From contig NZ_JAUYSS010000012.1 of NCBI RefSeq assembly GCF_030695525.1, positions 111,048 through 175,047 on the forward strand: a stretch of DNA of 64,000 bases, written 5' to 3'. The DNA is from Daejeonella sp. GTDB lineage: Bacteria > Bacteroidota > Bacteroidia > Sphingobacteriales > Sphingobacteriaceae. Position numbers and translations under genes: made by a program. This document shows positions 8,002 through 17,535 of this stretch, piece by piece. Position 1 is the stretch's first letter. Every line of letters starts with the position of its first letter. The notes beneath the pieces were generated by a model. That model worked only from the letters and a program-made list of their open reading frames with translations, searched no databases and was not told where the DNA came from.

Positions 8002-9030
8002 ATGCAAAAACCAATCGTTACTGCTTTACTGTCTTACGGAATGTCGGGAAAGCTATTTCACGGACCATTTGTTCATGTTCACCCGGGCTTCCATTTCAAA
8101 GGTGTGCTGGAGCACAATACTAAAAAGGTAAATGCCGATTATCCGGGTGTTAAAAGTTATGATTCCCTTGATGAGGTATTGAATGATCCAGAAATTGAAC
8201 TGCTTATTGTCAATACCCCAAGTAATACCCACGTAGATTATTCCAGAAGAGCATTGATGGCTGGAAAGGATATTTTGGTTGAAAAGCCATTCGCTCCGAC
8301 GCAAGCTGAGGCAAAAGAAATTTTTGATCTGGGTAGAAAACTGAACCGAAAGGTGATGGTTTATCAGAACCGAAGATTTTCGAGTGATTTTGAGGTTACC
8401 CGTGATACCATAAACAGTGGAAAACTCGGACAGATCATTGAGGTGCATCTGCGTTATGATCGCTACAGGGCTGAAATCGGCCCTAAAGTTTTTAAAGAAA
8501 CTCCAATTCCTGCAGCAGGCATTGTATATGATCTGGCTGCACATTTGCTTGATCAGGCAATTTGTATACTCGGCGAGCCTCTTTCATACCGTAAAGTAAC
8601 CGGTGTTTACCGTAAGAATTCATTGGTGGATGATTACGGACATATCCACTTAACTTATCCGAACCAACTGAATGTATTTATAACCACAAGTCTCCTCGTT
8701 GCCGACCCCCAGCCGGGTATTATCATTCATGGTACTAAAGGTTCATTTGTAAAGGCATTCTGCGACAAGCAGGAAGATCAACTCATTGCAGGAATGAAGC
8801 CCGGTGAGCCAGGATTTGGGAAGGAGGATGCCGGTAAAGAAGGTCGTCTGACTTTGATAAGCGAACAGGGTGAAAAAACCATTGAATTGGTTCCTTCAGC
8901 TGTTGGAAATTATATGGATCTCTTCGAAGCAGTAGTTCAGACTATTAGAAACAATGCTGAATTTCCGGTTAAAGAATCGGAGGTGATGATACAGATCGGA
9001 ATACTGGAAAGTGAACCGGATAAAGTTTAG
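8002..9030 (+). CDS. Gfo/Idh/MocA-family NAD(P)-dependent oxidoreductase
   Basis: 342 residues: an N-terminal Rossmann domain followed by an alpha/beta substrate domain. The nucleotide-binding loop is the degenerate LLSYGMSGKLFHGP rather than a classic GxGxxG, which is common in the YhhX-like subgroup. The catalytic EKP motif is at E94-K95-P96, and a DLAAHLLDQ segment near residue 172 carries the expected Asp/His. Likely acts on a sugar or inositol derivative; substrate unknown. I start it at ATG 8002; a TTG at 7996 would add two residues only. A TATATTTG box ends 3 nt before the ATG. Convergent with the next gene. Confidence 0.9.
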   Translation: MQKPIVTALLSYGMSGKLFHGPFVHVHPGFHFKGVLEHNTKKVNADYPGVKSYDSLDEVLNDPEIELLIVNTPSNTHVDYSRRALMAGKDILVEKPFAPTQAEAKEIFDLGRKLNRKVMVYQNRRFSSDFEVTRDTINSGKLGQIIEVHLRYDRYRAEIGPKVFKETPIPAAGIVYDLAAHLLDQAICILGEPLSYRKVTGVYRKNSLVDDYGHIHLTYPNQLNVFITTSLLVADPQPGIIIHGTKGSFVKAFCDKQEDQLIAGMKPGEPGFGKEDAGKEGRLTLISEQGEKTIELVPSAVGNYMDLFEAVVQTIRNNAEFPVKESEVMIQIGILESEPDKV

Positions 9031-9048
9031 GAGGATTGCTTAGGCCTA

Positions 9049-9741
9049 TTATAGTCCGCTTAGTTTTTCATATACAGATTTGATAAAGTAGATAATAAAT
9101 ATAATCCCTATCCACCAATTACTTTTCGATTTACTGTCGATATTTTGATTCTGTTGATTTTTGAATACAGAATAACTCCAGCCTATAACAACAATAGCCG
9201 CACAGGCAGCAATAATTATTTTGTCATTGGAAATCAATACCGTAACAAAAGAACCTAAAAACAAAATAATTACCAGGTCTTCAAATTGAATGCCTGTCTT
9301 TTTTGAAATTGGTTTTATCCCAGACAGTACATTTTCAAACCTTTCGTATTCTTCTAATTGGGATGGAACCTCCAGAGTAGTTGCCGGTGAATTTCCTTTT
9401 ATGCTGAAACTCCCATCTCGATTTTTAATAATTCTGCTGATATCTGCGGTTTTTATAATAATATCAGGTGTGTCATACTGCTCTCGTTTAATCGTTTGAC
9501 TATCAATGGTTAGAACATAGCTGTCATAAAGTAACATTTGCCGTTCTACAGCTTTATAATATCCCCAAATTATCGCGCCAACCATAGTTGTAGTTGCTAA
9601 AAGGAGTACATAAATGTTAGGATCTTTAAAGTATTTGTAGGAAAGAAAACCCAATATAATCAATGAACCAAGGATTACTTTTTTAAGAATGGATATTCTA
9701 ACTTCTTTAATACAGTCTTTTCTAATTTCGAACTGGTACAT
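9049..9741 (-). CDS. Integral membrane protein, unknown function
   Basis: 230 residues with hydrophobic segments near 24-38, 46-64, 155-171, 175-190 and 210-222. Between segments 2 and 3 lies a soluble stretch (~70-145) with a beta-rich pattern (YVLTIDSQTIKRE, ISRIIKNRDGSFSI), reminiscent of a PH-like domain between membrane pairs. No family recognised. Codon usage is AT-rich like its surroundings. Single gene between convergent Gfo/Idh and the upstream GntP permease (62-bp gap). Confidence 0.65.
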   Translation of the reverse strand: MYQFEIRKDCIKEVRISILKKVILGSLIILGFLSYKYFKDPNIYVLLLATTTMVGAIIWGYYKAVERQMLLYDSYVLTIDSQTIKREQYDTPDIIIKTADISRIIKNRDGSFSIKGNSPATTLEVPSQLEEYERFENVLSGIKPISKKTGIQFEDLVIILFLGSFVTVLISNDKIIIAACAAIVVIGWSYSVFKNQQNQNIDSKSKSNWWIGIIFIIYFIKSVYEKLSGL

Positions 9742-9803
9742 GGTTATCAGTGGTTTTTTTTAATATGAATCAAGCTTAATCGGGATTGATAATTTGCCTT
9801 GAA

Positions 9804-11156
9804 TTAAACAATAAAAGTTGCGATATAAACAAATATTGCCGTAGAAACTCCTACCACTAGTGTTCCCAGGGTATAGGTACGATAACCCGTTTTCACATCA
9901 ATTCCTGAAAATTGAGTGGTGATCCAGAACCCGCTGTCGTTGGCATGCGATACTACCATTGCTCCGGCTCCTATTGCAGCAACAATGAGTGCTTTTTCAA
10001 TTTCAGAATCGAAACCCATACCGGGCAACATTGGGGCAACGATGGATGCGGTAGTGATGAGCGCCACGGTAGAAGAACCTTGTGCGGTTTTGATTGCAGC
10101 ACAAAGTAAAAAGGGAAGCCATATCCCGAGGTTTGCACCAGATAAGCCATTTGCCATGGTAGTTGCAATTCCACTGTTTTGAAGGATTGCCCCAAAAATG
10201 CCGCCGGCACCAGAAATAATGATGATTGTGGAAGCATCGCTGATAGCTTTTCCTACCCAACCGGTAGTAGAAAGTATTTCTTTATCCAGCTTTTTTGGGA
10301 TTAAAAAAACAAAAAGCATCCCGATTAGTAAAGCAATTACAGGTGAACCTATAAATCCAATTGTTTTAAACCACCAGGTCGCCTTCTCGCCCCCAGTTAC
10401 AGTAAATTCCATAATAGATTTGCTTATAATCAGAATAATTGGGGTAACTATTGGCAAAAATGATTTGATTGCAGAAGGTGCATTTTTTATTTTCTCATTA
10501 ATGGTCTCTTCAGATAATTCAGGATTAGGATCGATATAGGTTCTTGATGCATAATACTTTGAATAAAGAATAGCCACAATCAGTGAAAACATCCCGATAA
10601 TCAGTCCGACGAGCATTACTAGTCCCACATCAGCACCAATAATCCCTGCTGCTGCAATCGGTCCGGGTGTGGGAGGAATCAATACATGGGATATCATTAA
10701 ACCCAGAATAAGAGCCACCGCAGTTCCAACAATCGAAAGGCCTGCTTTCTTAGTCAAACTTTTATTCAATGGGTTAAGAATGATGAAGCCACTATCGGCA
10801 AAAACCGGAATGGAAACGAAAAATCCGACAATACCCATGGCTTCATGTACCCTTTTTTTACCAATGATATTGATTACAATTTCTGCCAATTTATAGGCAC
10901 CGCCCGAGTATTCTAAAAATGTTCCGATAATGACGCCGAGTGCGATAACGATTCCTATTTTACCCAGAGTGTTTCCAAACCCATCATTAATAGATTTAAT
11001 AATGGTGTCCAGATCCATTCCTGAGACAAGTCCAAAGAACAAAGCGACAAATAATAAGGCTAAAAATGGATGTAAGTGCCACTTGGTGGTCAACAATATT
11101 AGTAATATAACACTGACTACAAGTAGTATGAATGATATCATAAATGAATTTACCAT
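9804..11156 (-). CDS. GntP-family gluconate:H+ symporter
   Basis: 450 residues, very hydrophobic throughout, about 12-14 membrane segments as in GntP/GntT permeases. Family features include the PGPIAAAGIIGAD loop near residue 163, the TAQGSSTVALIT motif near 352 and the SHANDSGFWI motif near 405. Imports gluconate or a related sugar acid (some members take D-serine or fructuronate). No gluconate kinase, dehydratase or regulator is adjacent, so substrate and regulation cannot be inferred from context. Confidence 0.9.
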   Translation of the reverse strand: MVNSFMISFILLVVSVILLILLTTKWHLHPFLALLFVALFFGLVSGMDLDTIIKSINDGFGNTLGKIGIVIALGVIIGTFLEYSGGAYKLAEIVINIIGKKRVHEAMGIVGFFVSIPVFADSGFIILNPLNKSLTKKAGLSIVGTAVALILGLMISHVLIPPTPGPIAAAGIIGADVGLVMLVGLIIGMFSLIVAILYSKYYASRTYIDPNPELSEETINEKIKNAPSAIKSFLPIVTPIILIISKSIMEFTVTGGEKATWWFKTIGFIGSPVIALLIGMLFVFLIPKKLDKEILSTTGWVGKAISDASTIIIISGAGGIFGAILQNSGIATTMANGLSGANLGIWLPFLLCAAIKTAQGSSTVALITTASIVAPMLPGMGFDSEIEKALIVAAIGAGAMVVSHANDSGFWITTQFSGIDVKTGYRTYTLGTLVVGVSTAIFVYIATFIV

Positions 11157-11200
11157 TTAAATCGAAAAGCTGAATTATATTTTGGCTGAAAGCCCGGATT

Positions 11201-11230
11201 TTGAAATAACTTCTTTTTTTCGTAAATTTG
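11201..11230 (+). promoter_or_regulatory. Promoter of the Cys/His small gene and TonB receptor
   Basis: TTG (11201-11203), 19 bp, TAAATTTG (11223-11230), 14 nt before ATG 11245. A close match to the Bacteroidota consensus. Confidence 0.6.
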
Positions 11231-11244
11231 AATTGAAGACTGTA

Positions 11245-11589
11245 ATGACTGCATTTAAAAAGACATTTGGATTAAGCTTTTCAGTACTATTATTACTGAG
11301 TTTTTCCAATGTACTTCTTCCATTGGATTTCTTCCATAACCACGGCCCGATCCCGGTTTCTAAAGGATCAGAACAGCTTAATTCCAGCAGTACTCAAAAA
11401 GTAAATATTCAGAATAAAGCCGATTATTGCTGGGTTTGTGCCGTTCATATTGATAAAACCTTCACCAAGACTTCCTTTAATGAAAAGATCAGATTATCTC
11501 CTATGATGTCTGTTTTTCTGAATAATGAAGTTTCCTCCTATTTTGTTGAACAACTCCTTTCTACTTTAAGAGGTCCTCCTGCGGAATAA
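11245..11589 (+). CDS. Small exported Cys/His-containing protein upstream of a TonB receptor
   Basis: 114 residues from ATG 11245, chosen because it follows a good promoter and starts a signal-peptide-like region (hydrophobic ~9-25). The mature part holds DFFHNHG and, near residue 63, CWVCAVH, a CxxCxxxH arrangement suited to binding a metal. No named family recognised, although short His/Cys proteins placed directly before TonB-dependent receptors are common in Bacteroidota. The receptor begins 83 bp downstream, so the two are probably co-transcribed. I infer, without proof, a role in metal handling together with that receptor. Confidence 0.65.
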   Translation: MTAFKKTFGLSFSVLLLLSFSNVLLPLDFFHNHGPIPVSKGSEQLNSSSTQKVNIQNKADYCWVCAVHIDKTFTKTSFNEKIRLSPMMSVFLNNEVSSYFVEQLLSTLRGPPAE

Positions 11590-11672
11590 TTTTCTCTCCT
11601 TTTTTAATTGTATTGCAGCGTTTTTAGGCTTGCAGTTTTATACCATCTATTTAATATTCTAATTCCCTAGAA

Positions 11673-13982
11673 ATGAAATCTGTTATTTTATATATTTTAT
11701 TGTTATTCACTTTTTCAAATTCTTACGCAAATCTAGCCTCAATCGAAGGACGGGTAATTGATGGGCAATCTAAAGAAACCCTTCCCGGAGCACTCGTTAC
11801 AATTCCGGATCTTAAGATCTCTGTAGTAACAGATGCTTCGGGTCAGTTCAAATTCAATAATATACCCGAAAGGGGACGCTTTCTTGTTGAAGTTCGTTAC
11901 ATCGGTTATAGCACTCTTATTGAGACCATAGATTTTTCGCTTAAGGCCAATCTTGAATTTGTGTTGTTCCCTAGCGTGATCGAGGCGAAAGAGGTAGTAA
12001 TTACCGGAACAGCTTTCAGTACCGACAACCGGAAAAACAGCACAGCAGTATCTGCGGTTACGAAAGATCAGCTGATTAACCGACCATCCGGTAACCTGAT
12101 CGATGCGATCGCGAAAGTCCCCGGAGTTTCACAGGTCACCACAGGAGGAGGTATTTCTAAACCGGTGATCCGGGGTTTGAGTTATAACCGTGTTGTTACA
12201 CTGGTTGATGGAGCAAAGCAGGAAGGGCAGCAATGGGGAGATGAGCATGGAATGGAAGTAGATCAGTACAGTGCTGAGCGTGTTGAAGTATTGCGTGGGG
12301 CAGCCAGTTTGTTATACGGTTCGGATGCACTTGGCGGGGTAATTAATGTCCTGGAGCCCTTACCTTCTCCTGAAGGACAGGTAAGAGGTGAATTATTGAC
12401 TAGCTACCAAAGCAACAACGGACTCAGTGGAAGTTCAGCAATGCTGCAAGGCAATAGTAATGGATTTGTCTGGCGTGCCAGGACTTCCTTAAAAAGTGCC
12501 TATAGTTATAATGCCCCCGATGGAAGAATTGCCAATACAGGTTTTAATGAAACAAATTTCAGTGGTCAGCTCGGTTTCAATAAGAAATGGGGTTATGCAC
12601 ATTTAAATTTATCCAGTTTCCAAAACAATATTGGCTTGCCTGACTTTTCGAGGAATTCAGATGGCATGTTCGAAGATGAGAATGGTTCAGTTTTAACTGA
12701 TAAACAATTAAAGGACCGCACTTTGTTTCTTCCTTTTCAGGATATAAGACATTATAAGGTTGCGATGAACAGTCATGTTTTGCTCGGAAACGGGAGGTTA
12801 CGTACCATTTTGGCATATCAGAATAACCAGAGAAGGGAACTTGAAGATAACCGGATAAACCCATCCCTCTTTTTTGACCTCAAAACCTACAGCTCTGATT
12901 TTAAATATTATTTTAACGAGGACAATGGATGGGAGCCGGTAATTGGATTGTCTGCTTCAGCACAGAATAATGAAAACAGAGCAGAAGAATTACTTATCCC
13001 TGATTATAGATCCGGAGAATTGGGTCTTTTTGCCTTTGCCAAGAAATCATGGGAAAGCAGCACATTTAATTTGGGTGCCCGATTTGATTATCGTAAGATC
13101 ACAGGTGATCGAATGGAGGAAGATGGTAATCCTAAATTCAATAATTTCACTAATAGTTTTTCCAACGTTAGCGGGGCTTTAGGTTTTACGAAAGAGTTCA
13201 ATGAGTATTTTAATTTTAAAGCTAACCTTGGATCAGCATTTCGCTCACCAAATATAGCTGAACTGAGTTCAGATGGGGTTCATGAAGGAACTTTCAGGTA
13301 TGAGGTTGGAAACAATGATCTTAGTCCGGAGAATAGTTATTATGGTGACTTCGCTTTTGAATTTAATAATAATGTGATCAGTGCAAGTTTAGGAGCTTTC
13401 AACAATCATATTGATAATTATATCTACAACAGGCAAATTGGAAACGAAACCATAGTGGTTGATACTGAAACCCTTCCGGTTTATCGCTTTGTTCAGGATA
13501 ATGCAAATTTATCAGGAATTGAAGCCAGTCTTACCCTTCATCCGGCCGAGCTGATCCATTTTGAAAACAGCTTCTCATATACCCGCGGAGTGAACAGGGC
13601 AACCGATAAGGCGCTTCCATTTATTCCTGCAGCAGTCTTAAGGAATGAGATCAGACTGGAGCCTGATTTTAAGGGTGGTTTGAAAAGTTCATACTTTTCA
13701 ATTGCTTTTGATAACGTTTTTAAACAAAGCAGAGTGGATAATTTTGAAACACCAACAGGTGCATATTCATTGGTTAATCTTGCGATGGGAACAACATTCA
13801 TGCTTAATAAACAACCATTGAGAATAAATGTTTCAGCAAATAATTTATTCAATAAAGCCTATTACGATCATTTGAGCAGGTTCAAACCCGGCCGTTTGGA
13901 TGAATCCGACCTGAGTGCCGGTTATTATAATCAGGGACGTAATATATCTATTGGACTTTACCTGCCTTTTGTGTTTAAATAG
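11673..13982 (+). CDS. TonB-dependent outer-membrane receptor, ZnuD-like
   Basis: 769 residues. Signal peptide ~1-19, then a carboxypeptidase-D-like regulatory domain (~22-110, with GRVIDGQSKETLPGA), a plug domain (~125-235, VRGL-type RGLSYNRVVTLVDG and RVEVLRGAASLLYG) and a 22-strand beta-barrel ending in an aromatic residue (LPFVFK). The plug segment EHGMEVDQYSAERVEVLRG resembles the ZnuD/metal-receptor subgroup rather than SusC, and no SusD partner follows. TonB-energised uptake of a metal complex is the best guess, in line with the Cys/His protein upstream. Confidence 0.88.
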   Translation: MKSVILYILLLFTFSNSYANLASIEGRVIDGQSKETLPGALVTIPDLKISVVTDASGQFKFNNIPERGRFLVEVRYIGYSTLIETIDFSLKANLEFVLFPSVIEAKEVVITGTAFSTDNRKNSTAVSAVTKDQLINRPSGNLIDAIAKVPGVSQVTTGGGISKPVIRGLSYNRVVTLVDGAKQEGQQWGDEHGMEVDQYSAERVEVLRGAASLLYGSDALGGVINVLEPLPSPEGQVRGELLTSYQSNNGLSGSSAMLQGNSNGFVWRARTSLKSAYSYNAPDGRIANTGFNETNFSGQLGFNKKWGYAHLNLSSFQNNIGLPDFSRNSDGMFEDENGSVLTDKQLKDRTLFLPFQDIRHYKVAMNSHVLLGNGRLRTILAYQNNQRRELEDNRINPSLFFDLKTYSSDFKYYFNEDNGWEPVIGLSASAQNNENRAEELLIPDYRSGELGLFAFAKKSWESSTFNLGARFDYRKITGDRMEEDGNPKFNNFTNSFSNVSGALGFTKEFNEYFNFKANLGSAFRSPNIAELSSDGVHEGTFRYEVGNNDLSPENSYYGDFAFEFNNNVISASLGAFNNHIDNYIYNRQIGNETIVVDTETLPVYRFVQDNANLSGIEASLTLHPAELIHFENSFSYTRGVNRATDKALPFIPAAVLRNEIRLEPDFKGGLKSSYFSIAFDNVFKQSRVDNFETPTGAYSLVNLAMGTTFMLNKQPLRINVSANNLFNKAYYDHLSRFKPGRLDESDLSAGYYNQGRNISIGLYLPFVFK

Positions 13983-14067
13983 ATAAAAAGTTCATTTTCA
14001 GTATTTTTGGGTTGGAATCCTGAAGTTATTTTTCCATATTTATCCAAGGTAATTAAAGATAAAAAAC

Positions 14068-15999
14068 ATGAACAAGTTAAAGTTTTTACTTCTGGCCATA
14101 TTTCTCTCGGGGGCTATCAGCACTCAGGGACAGACTGGCAAGACATTGGGCACCAGAAATGAATTTAATAGCTATTCAGGTGCTACCAACAATCAAAACT
14201 ACATGTATGCAAGTGATGCGGTTTTTTCCGAACGGCTTAATAATTCCGAGCCGGCAATAAGAAATAATATTCCTGAGTTACTACGCAAACCACTTAATAA
14301 CGAAATAAAAATAGAACGTTACAAGACCATTACGATGCGTGATGGAGTAAAATTATATGCTGATGTTTACCTGCCGGCTGCACCTGGCAAATACCCAACC
14401 ATTGTTATTCGTACCTGCTATGGTGTGCAGCGAGATGGTGGCCATCAGGATAAGATCCGGTTTGCTCAGGAAGGTTATGCTGTAGTTTTTGCCGATATCA
14501 GGGGTCGTTATGAAAGTGAGGGCAACTGGGATCCTTTCCGTGATGAATCTAAAGATGGCTATGATGTGATCGAGTGGGCAGCAGCTCAGCCTTTCTCTAA
14601 TGGTAAGGTTGCTACGCAGGGTGGAAGTTACCTGGGCCATAACCAATGGGCGGCAATGAGTGCAACTCCTCCGCATCTGGTAGCAGCATTTCCAGGGGTA
14701 GCCTCAACCAATATCTATGCTAACTGGTTAACTATGGGCGGAGCTTTCCGTTTAAGTTTTAACTATGGCTGGGGTGTTGTTCGTATGCCTAACCGGATTA
14801 TGTTACCCCAATACTGGCATACTGAAGCCTATACTCCTGAGGAATTGAAATATGAAAATATTTTATGGCATTTGCCATTAAAGGATGGTGACTTGAAAAG
14901 TGCCGGTTATGCGGTTAAGCATTATCGCGACTGGATAAATCATGAGAGTTATGATGATTACTGGAAGTCGATTAGTGATGAAGAGAATTTTTCTAAAATG
15001 AATGTTCCGGCTCATACCTATGGGGGTTGGTTTGATATTTTCTTGATGGGGACCATTAATGGTTATATCGGTATGAGGAACAAAGCAGCAACTCCTGCGG
15101 CCCGTGCCGGAGCCCGGATGATTATTGGTCCATGGGGACATGGCCCCTCTCAATCGTTTGGAACTGTCGACTTTGGTGCTACTGCTAATATGAAGATGTT
15201 CAACAGGGAATTACAATTTTATGATTTTCACCTGAAAGGGATCAAAAATGGCTTAGATCTTGAAGATCCTGTGCAGTTATTCTACATGGGGATTAATAAA
15301 TGGCGTAGTGAAAAGGATTATCCAATTCCGGGAACCCAATACAAAAACCTGTATCTGAGTAGTAATGGAAACGCAAATTCTGTGCGTGGGGATGGAGTAT
15401 TAAGTTTTGAGGCTCCTAAAAAGGCGGCAAGTGATCAATATACTTATGATCCAAAAACACCAATCATGACTTTAGGTGGTAATAACTGTTGCGGAACCCC
15501 AACACAGGCCGGCCCTTATGATCAGCGTCCCCTTGAGCGCAGGGAAGATGTGCTGGTCTATACTTCAGAATTTCTGAAAAGCCCGGTAACAATTGCAGGT
15601 CCGATGAAAATGAAGTTGTTTGCCGCAACTGACGGACCGGATACCGACTGGATGATCAAACTGGTTGATGTTTATCCTGATGGCAGGGCAATGCCTATCT
15701 CTGAAGGTATATTGAGAGCAAGATTCCGTGAAGGATTGGATAAGATTAAATTACTTACACCTAATCAGGTGTATGAGTACGAAATTGAAATGACAGGTAC
15801 TGCAAATGTATTTCTGCCGGGTCATCGTATTCGTGTAGATATTACTTCAAGTAATTTCCCTCAGTTTGACAGAAACCCAAACACCGGTGATCCATTTGGT
15901 AGCAGCGATCGCATTCGTGTAGCTCAGCAAACCATTCATCATGGTGGTGCACGTTTAAGCAGTATTGTGCTTCCAACTGTTCGCCCGCTCGATAACTAG
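14068..15999 (+). CDS. CocE/NonD-family hydrolase (X-Pro dipeptidyl-peptidase-like)
   Basis: 643 residues with a Sec signal peptide (~1-21). An alpha/beta hydrolase core starts near 90 (ITMRDGVKLYADVY). The nucleophile is S187 in GGSYLGHNQW, and a GPWGHGP motif carries the likely catalytic His. A C-terminal jelly-roll domain (~430-643) is typical of CocE/X-Pro peptidases. These enzymes hydrolyse esters or amides (glutaryl-7-ACA acylase, cocaine esterase, X-Pro peptidase); the natural substrate here is unknown. It is followed by a strong terminator, so it is probably the last gene of its transcript. Confidence 0.9.
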   Translation: MNKLKFLLLAIFLSGAISTQGQTGKTLGTRNEFNSYSGATNNQNYMYASDAVFSERLNNSEPAIRNNIPELLRKPLNNEIKIERYKTITMRDGVKLYADVYLPAAPGKYPTIVIRTCYGVQRDGGHQDKIRFAQEGYAVVFADIRGRYESEGNWDPFRDESKDGYDVIEWAAAQPFSNGKVATQGGSYLGHNQWAAMSATPPHLVAAFPGVASTNIYANWLTMGGAFRLSFNYGWGVVRMPNRIMLPQYWHTEAYTPEELKYENILWHLPLKDGDLKSAGYAVKHYRDWINHESYDDYWKSISDEENFSKMNVPAHTYGGWFDIFLMGTINGYIGMRNKAATPAARAGARMIIGPWGHGPSQSFGTVDFGATANMKMFNRELQFYDFHLKGIKNGLDLEDPVQLFYMGINKWRSEKDYPIPGTQYKNLYLSSNGNANSVRGDGVLSFEAPKKAASDQYTYDPKTPIMTLGGNNCCGTPTQAGPYDQRPLERREDVLVYTSEFLKSPVTIAGPMKMKLFAATDGPDTDWMIKLVDVYPDGRAMPISEGILRARFREGLDKIKLLTPNQVYEYEIEMTGTANVFLPGHRIRVDITSSNFPQFDRNPNTGDPFGSSDRIRVAQQTIHHGGARLSSIVLPTVRPLDN

Positions 16000-16020
16000 G
16001 TTTCCCATAGATATTATATC

Positions 16021-16051
16021 AAAAAAGCCAGGCAATTTGTCTGGCTTTTTT
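16021..16051. terminator. Bidirectional rho-independent terminator
   Basis: Perfect 11-bp stem AAAAAAGCCAG (16021-16031) / CTGGCTTTTTT (16041-16051), 9-nt loop. A-tract and T-tract flank it, so it can end both the CocE gene and the convergent YceI operon. Confidence 0.9.
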
Positions 16052-16090
16052 GATTGAAATTGGTTAGTAAAGACTCTTTAAGCATGATAA

Positions 16091-16642
16091 CTATTTTAAA
16101 TATGGTGCATAACTGATATTGGCTTTTACTTCTATTTTTTCTGCTATCTTTTTAAATACCAGTTTAGGGATATCAATTTTATGGTCTATTAAAATCACTT
16201 CAAACATGGTTTCAAGTAACATGGACTTTTCCCCAACAGTTAACTTACCACTCAGTTTTCTGTATTGATCAACACCGTGAATATTTAATGTTCCGTTCGC
16301 ATTAACGGAATAGACACCCGGTTTGCTCCAATCAAGCTCCTCAATGATCCTACCTTTGAAGGAGGCATAAGGATACTTTTCACTTTCCATATAGTTTTCA
16401 TTAAAATGCTGCTGCATCAGCTTATTGTTAAATTGAAATTGTGATATAGGAATGCGGACAACAATCTCCCCGTTTGATAGATTAATAATCGAATTCGCAC
16501 GTGTATTTTTTGCTTCAATATCTTCAAGCGGAGCTTTGGAGAAGAAGCTAAACTCAGATTTATTGCTGCTATAAAGTTTGTTTTGTGCTGAAGCAAAATT
16601 AAAAATCAGAATAAAGGCTGGTAGTATCAAATAGTGCTTCAT
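16091..16642 (-). CDS. YceI-family periplasmic protein
   Basis: 183 residues with a signal peptide (~1-19, cut after FASA). The rest fits the YceI lipocalin-like beta-barrel, which binds isoprenoids or quinone-like lipids: the segment NLSNGEIVVRIPISQFQF, then EKYPYASFKGRI and the GVDQYRKLSGKLTV region. It overlaps the upstream DUF5777 gene by 4 bp and is the third gene after a Rieske protein. This suggests an exported module in which a Rieske centre, a barrel and a quinone-binding-type protein act together. Confidence 0.88.
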   Translation of the reverse strand: MKHYLILPAFILIFNFASAQNKLYSSNKSEFSFFSKAPLEDIEAKNTRANSIINLSNGEIVVRIPISQFQFNNKLMQQHFNENYMESEKYPYASFKGRIIEELDWSKPGVYSVNANGTLNIHGVDQYRKLSGKLTVGEKSMLLETMFEVILIDHKIDIPKLVFKKIAEKIEVKANISYAPYLK

Positions 16643-17514
16643 GGTTTCAGCCTGCTTTTTTTCTCAAATGAAAATGTTCTTGAAATGTTAAAACCGAAGT
16701 GGATATCCCCGCTTCCCCAACTCCCATCAGTTTCTGTAACGAACTGTCTTTCAGTCATTCCGAATGAATTAGTAAAAAGTAATTGAAATACATGTCCACC
16801 TGTTTCCAGATCAAAACTAAAGGAAAGGTTATTATTATAGTTATCATCGATCTGGTTTGGAAGTACATAATTATATTCTCCGTTGATTGAAGTTCGTTTC
16901 GTCAATTTCATTCTGCCACCAATTCCTGTTGCTATAACAGTTTTATTGTCTGTGAAAACATCTGCCCTGTTTCTATGAATGAGTGTCGGACTAAGCTGTA
17001 ATGAGAATGCCTCGCTGAATTTCCTGGCGATCAGGAACTGTGCGGTATAGCTGCTCCTGTCATAGCCAGAAAGTTGGGGAGTGGTTTTTTGACTGCGTAT
17101 TGCATATCCTCCAAATAGTGTGACAGAAATCGGGGTACTTCCTGAACCAGTAGTTTGTCTAATCAGTTTATACTTGGCGAAATAGTCAAATGTTTTTTGA
17201 AATGAGCTTCTTCCTAGTCCGACCATAAAGCGATCATTCAGGCCGTATTCCAATCCCAGACGATTTGTTGCAGCATCAAGTCCGAAGAATTCTTCAAATC
17301 CCCGGTTAATACGATCAAAACGATGAGATATAATGAAATCCATATTGTTCTTGCCGACAGTTTCAACCGAATGTCCGTTTATAATTCGGGTAGCCTTGAA
17401 GGTTGCCGTCCTGACAAATACTTCATTGCTATCTGAAACAAGTTTCATAAGATCTTCCTGGGCGAAGGCAGTAAGTGGAAGTAGTAAATTTAATAAGAGG
17501 AAAATCTTTCTCAT
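16639..17514 (-). CDS. DUF5777-family beta-barrel protein
   Basis: 291 residues, signal peptide ~1-18. The conserved start of the mature chain (VRTATFKATRIINGHS followed by ISHRFDRINRG and GLEYGLNDRFMVGLGRS) fits DUF5777, predicted to form an outer-membrane beta-barrel. Alternating hydrophobic residues and frequent Asn/Gly turns continue to the C-terminus. Function unknown. Translationally coupled to YceI (4-bp overlap) and 21 bp downstream of the Rieske gene. Confidence 0.85.
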   Translation of the reverse strand: MRKIFLLLNLLLPLTAFAQEDLMKLVSDSNEVFVRTATFKATRIINGHSVETVGKNNMDFIISHRFDRINRGFEEFFGLDAATNRLGLEYGLNDRFMVGLGRSSFQKTFDYFAKYKLIRQTTGSGSTPISVTLFGGYAIRSQKTTPQLSGYDRSSYTAQFLIARKFSEAFSLQLSPTLIHRNRADVFTDNKTVIATGIGGRMKLTKRTSINGEYNYVLPNQIDDNYNNNLSFSFDLETGGHVFQLLFTNSFGMTERQFVTETDGSWGSGDIHFGFNISRTFSFEKKSRLKP

Positions 17515-17535
17515 AATATTGAATTAATATCCGGA

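Noticed and set aside
9912..10260. Several overlapping plus- and minus-strand reading frames within the GntP gene
   Set aside because: All are out of frame with a clear permease, carry no family signature, and arise from its biased codon use.
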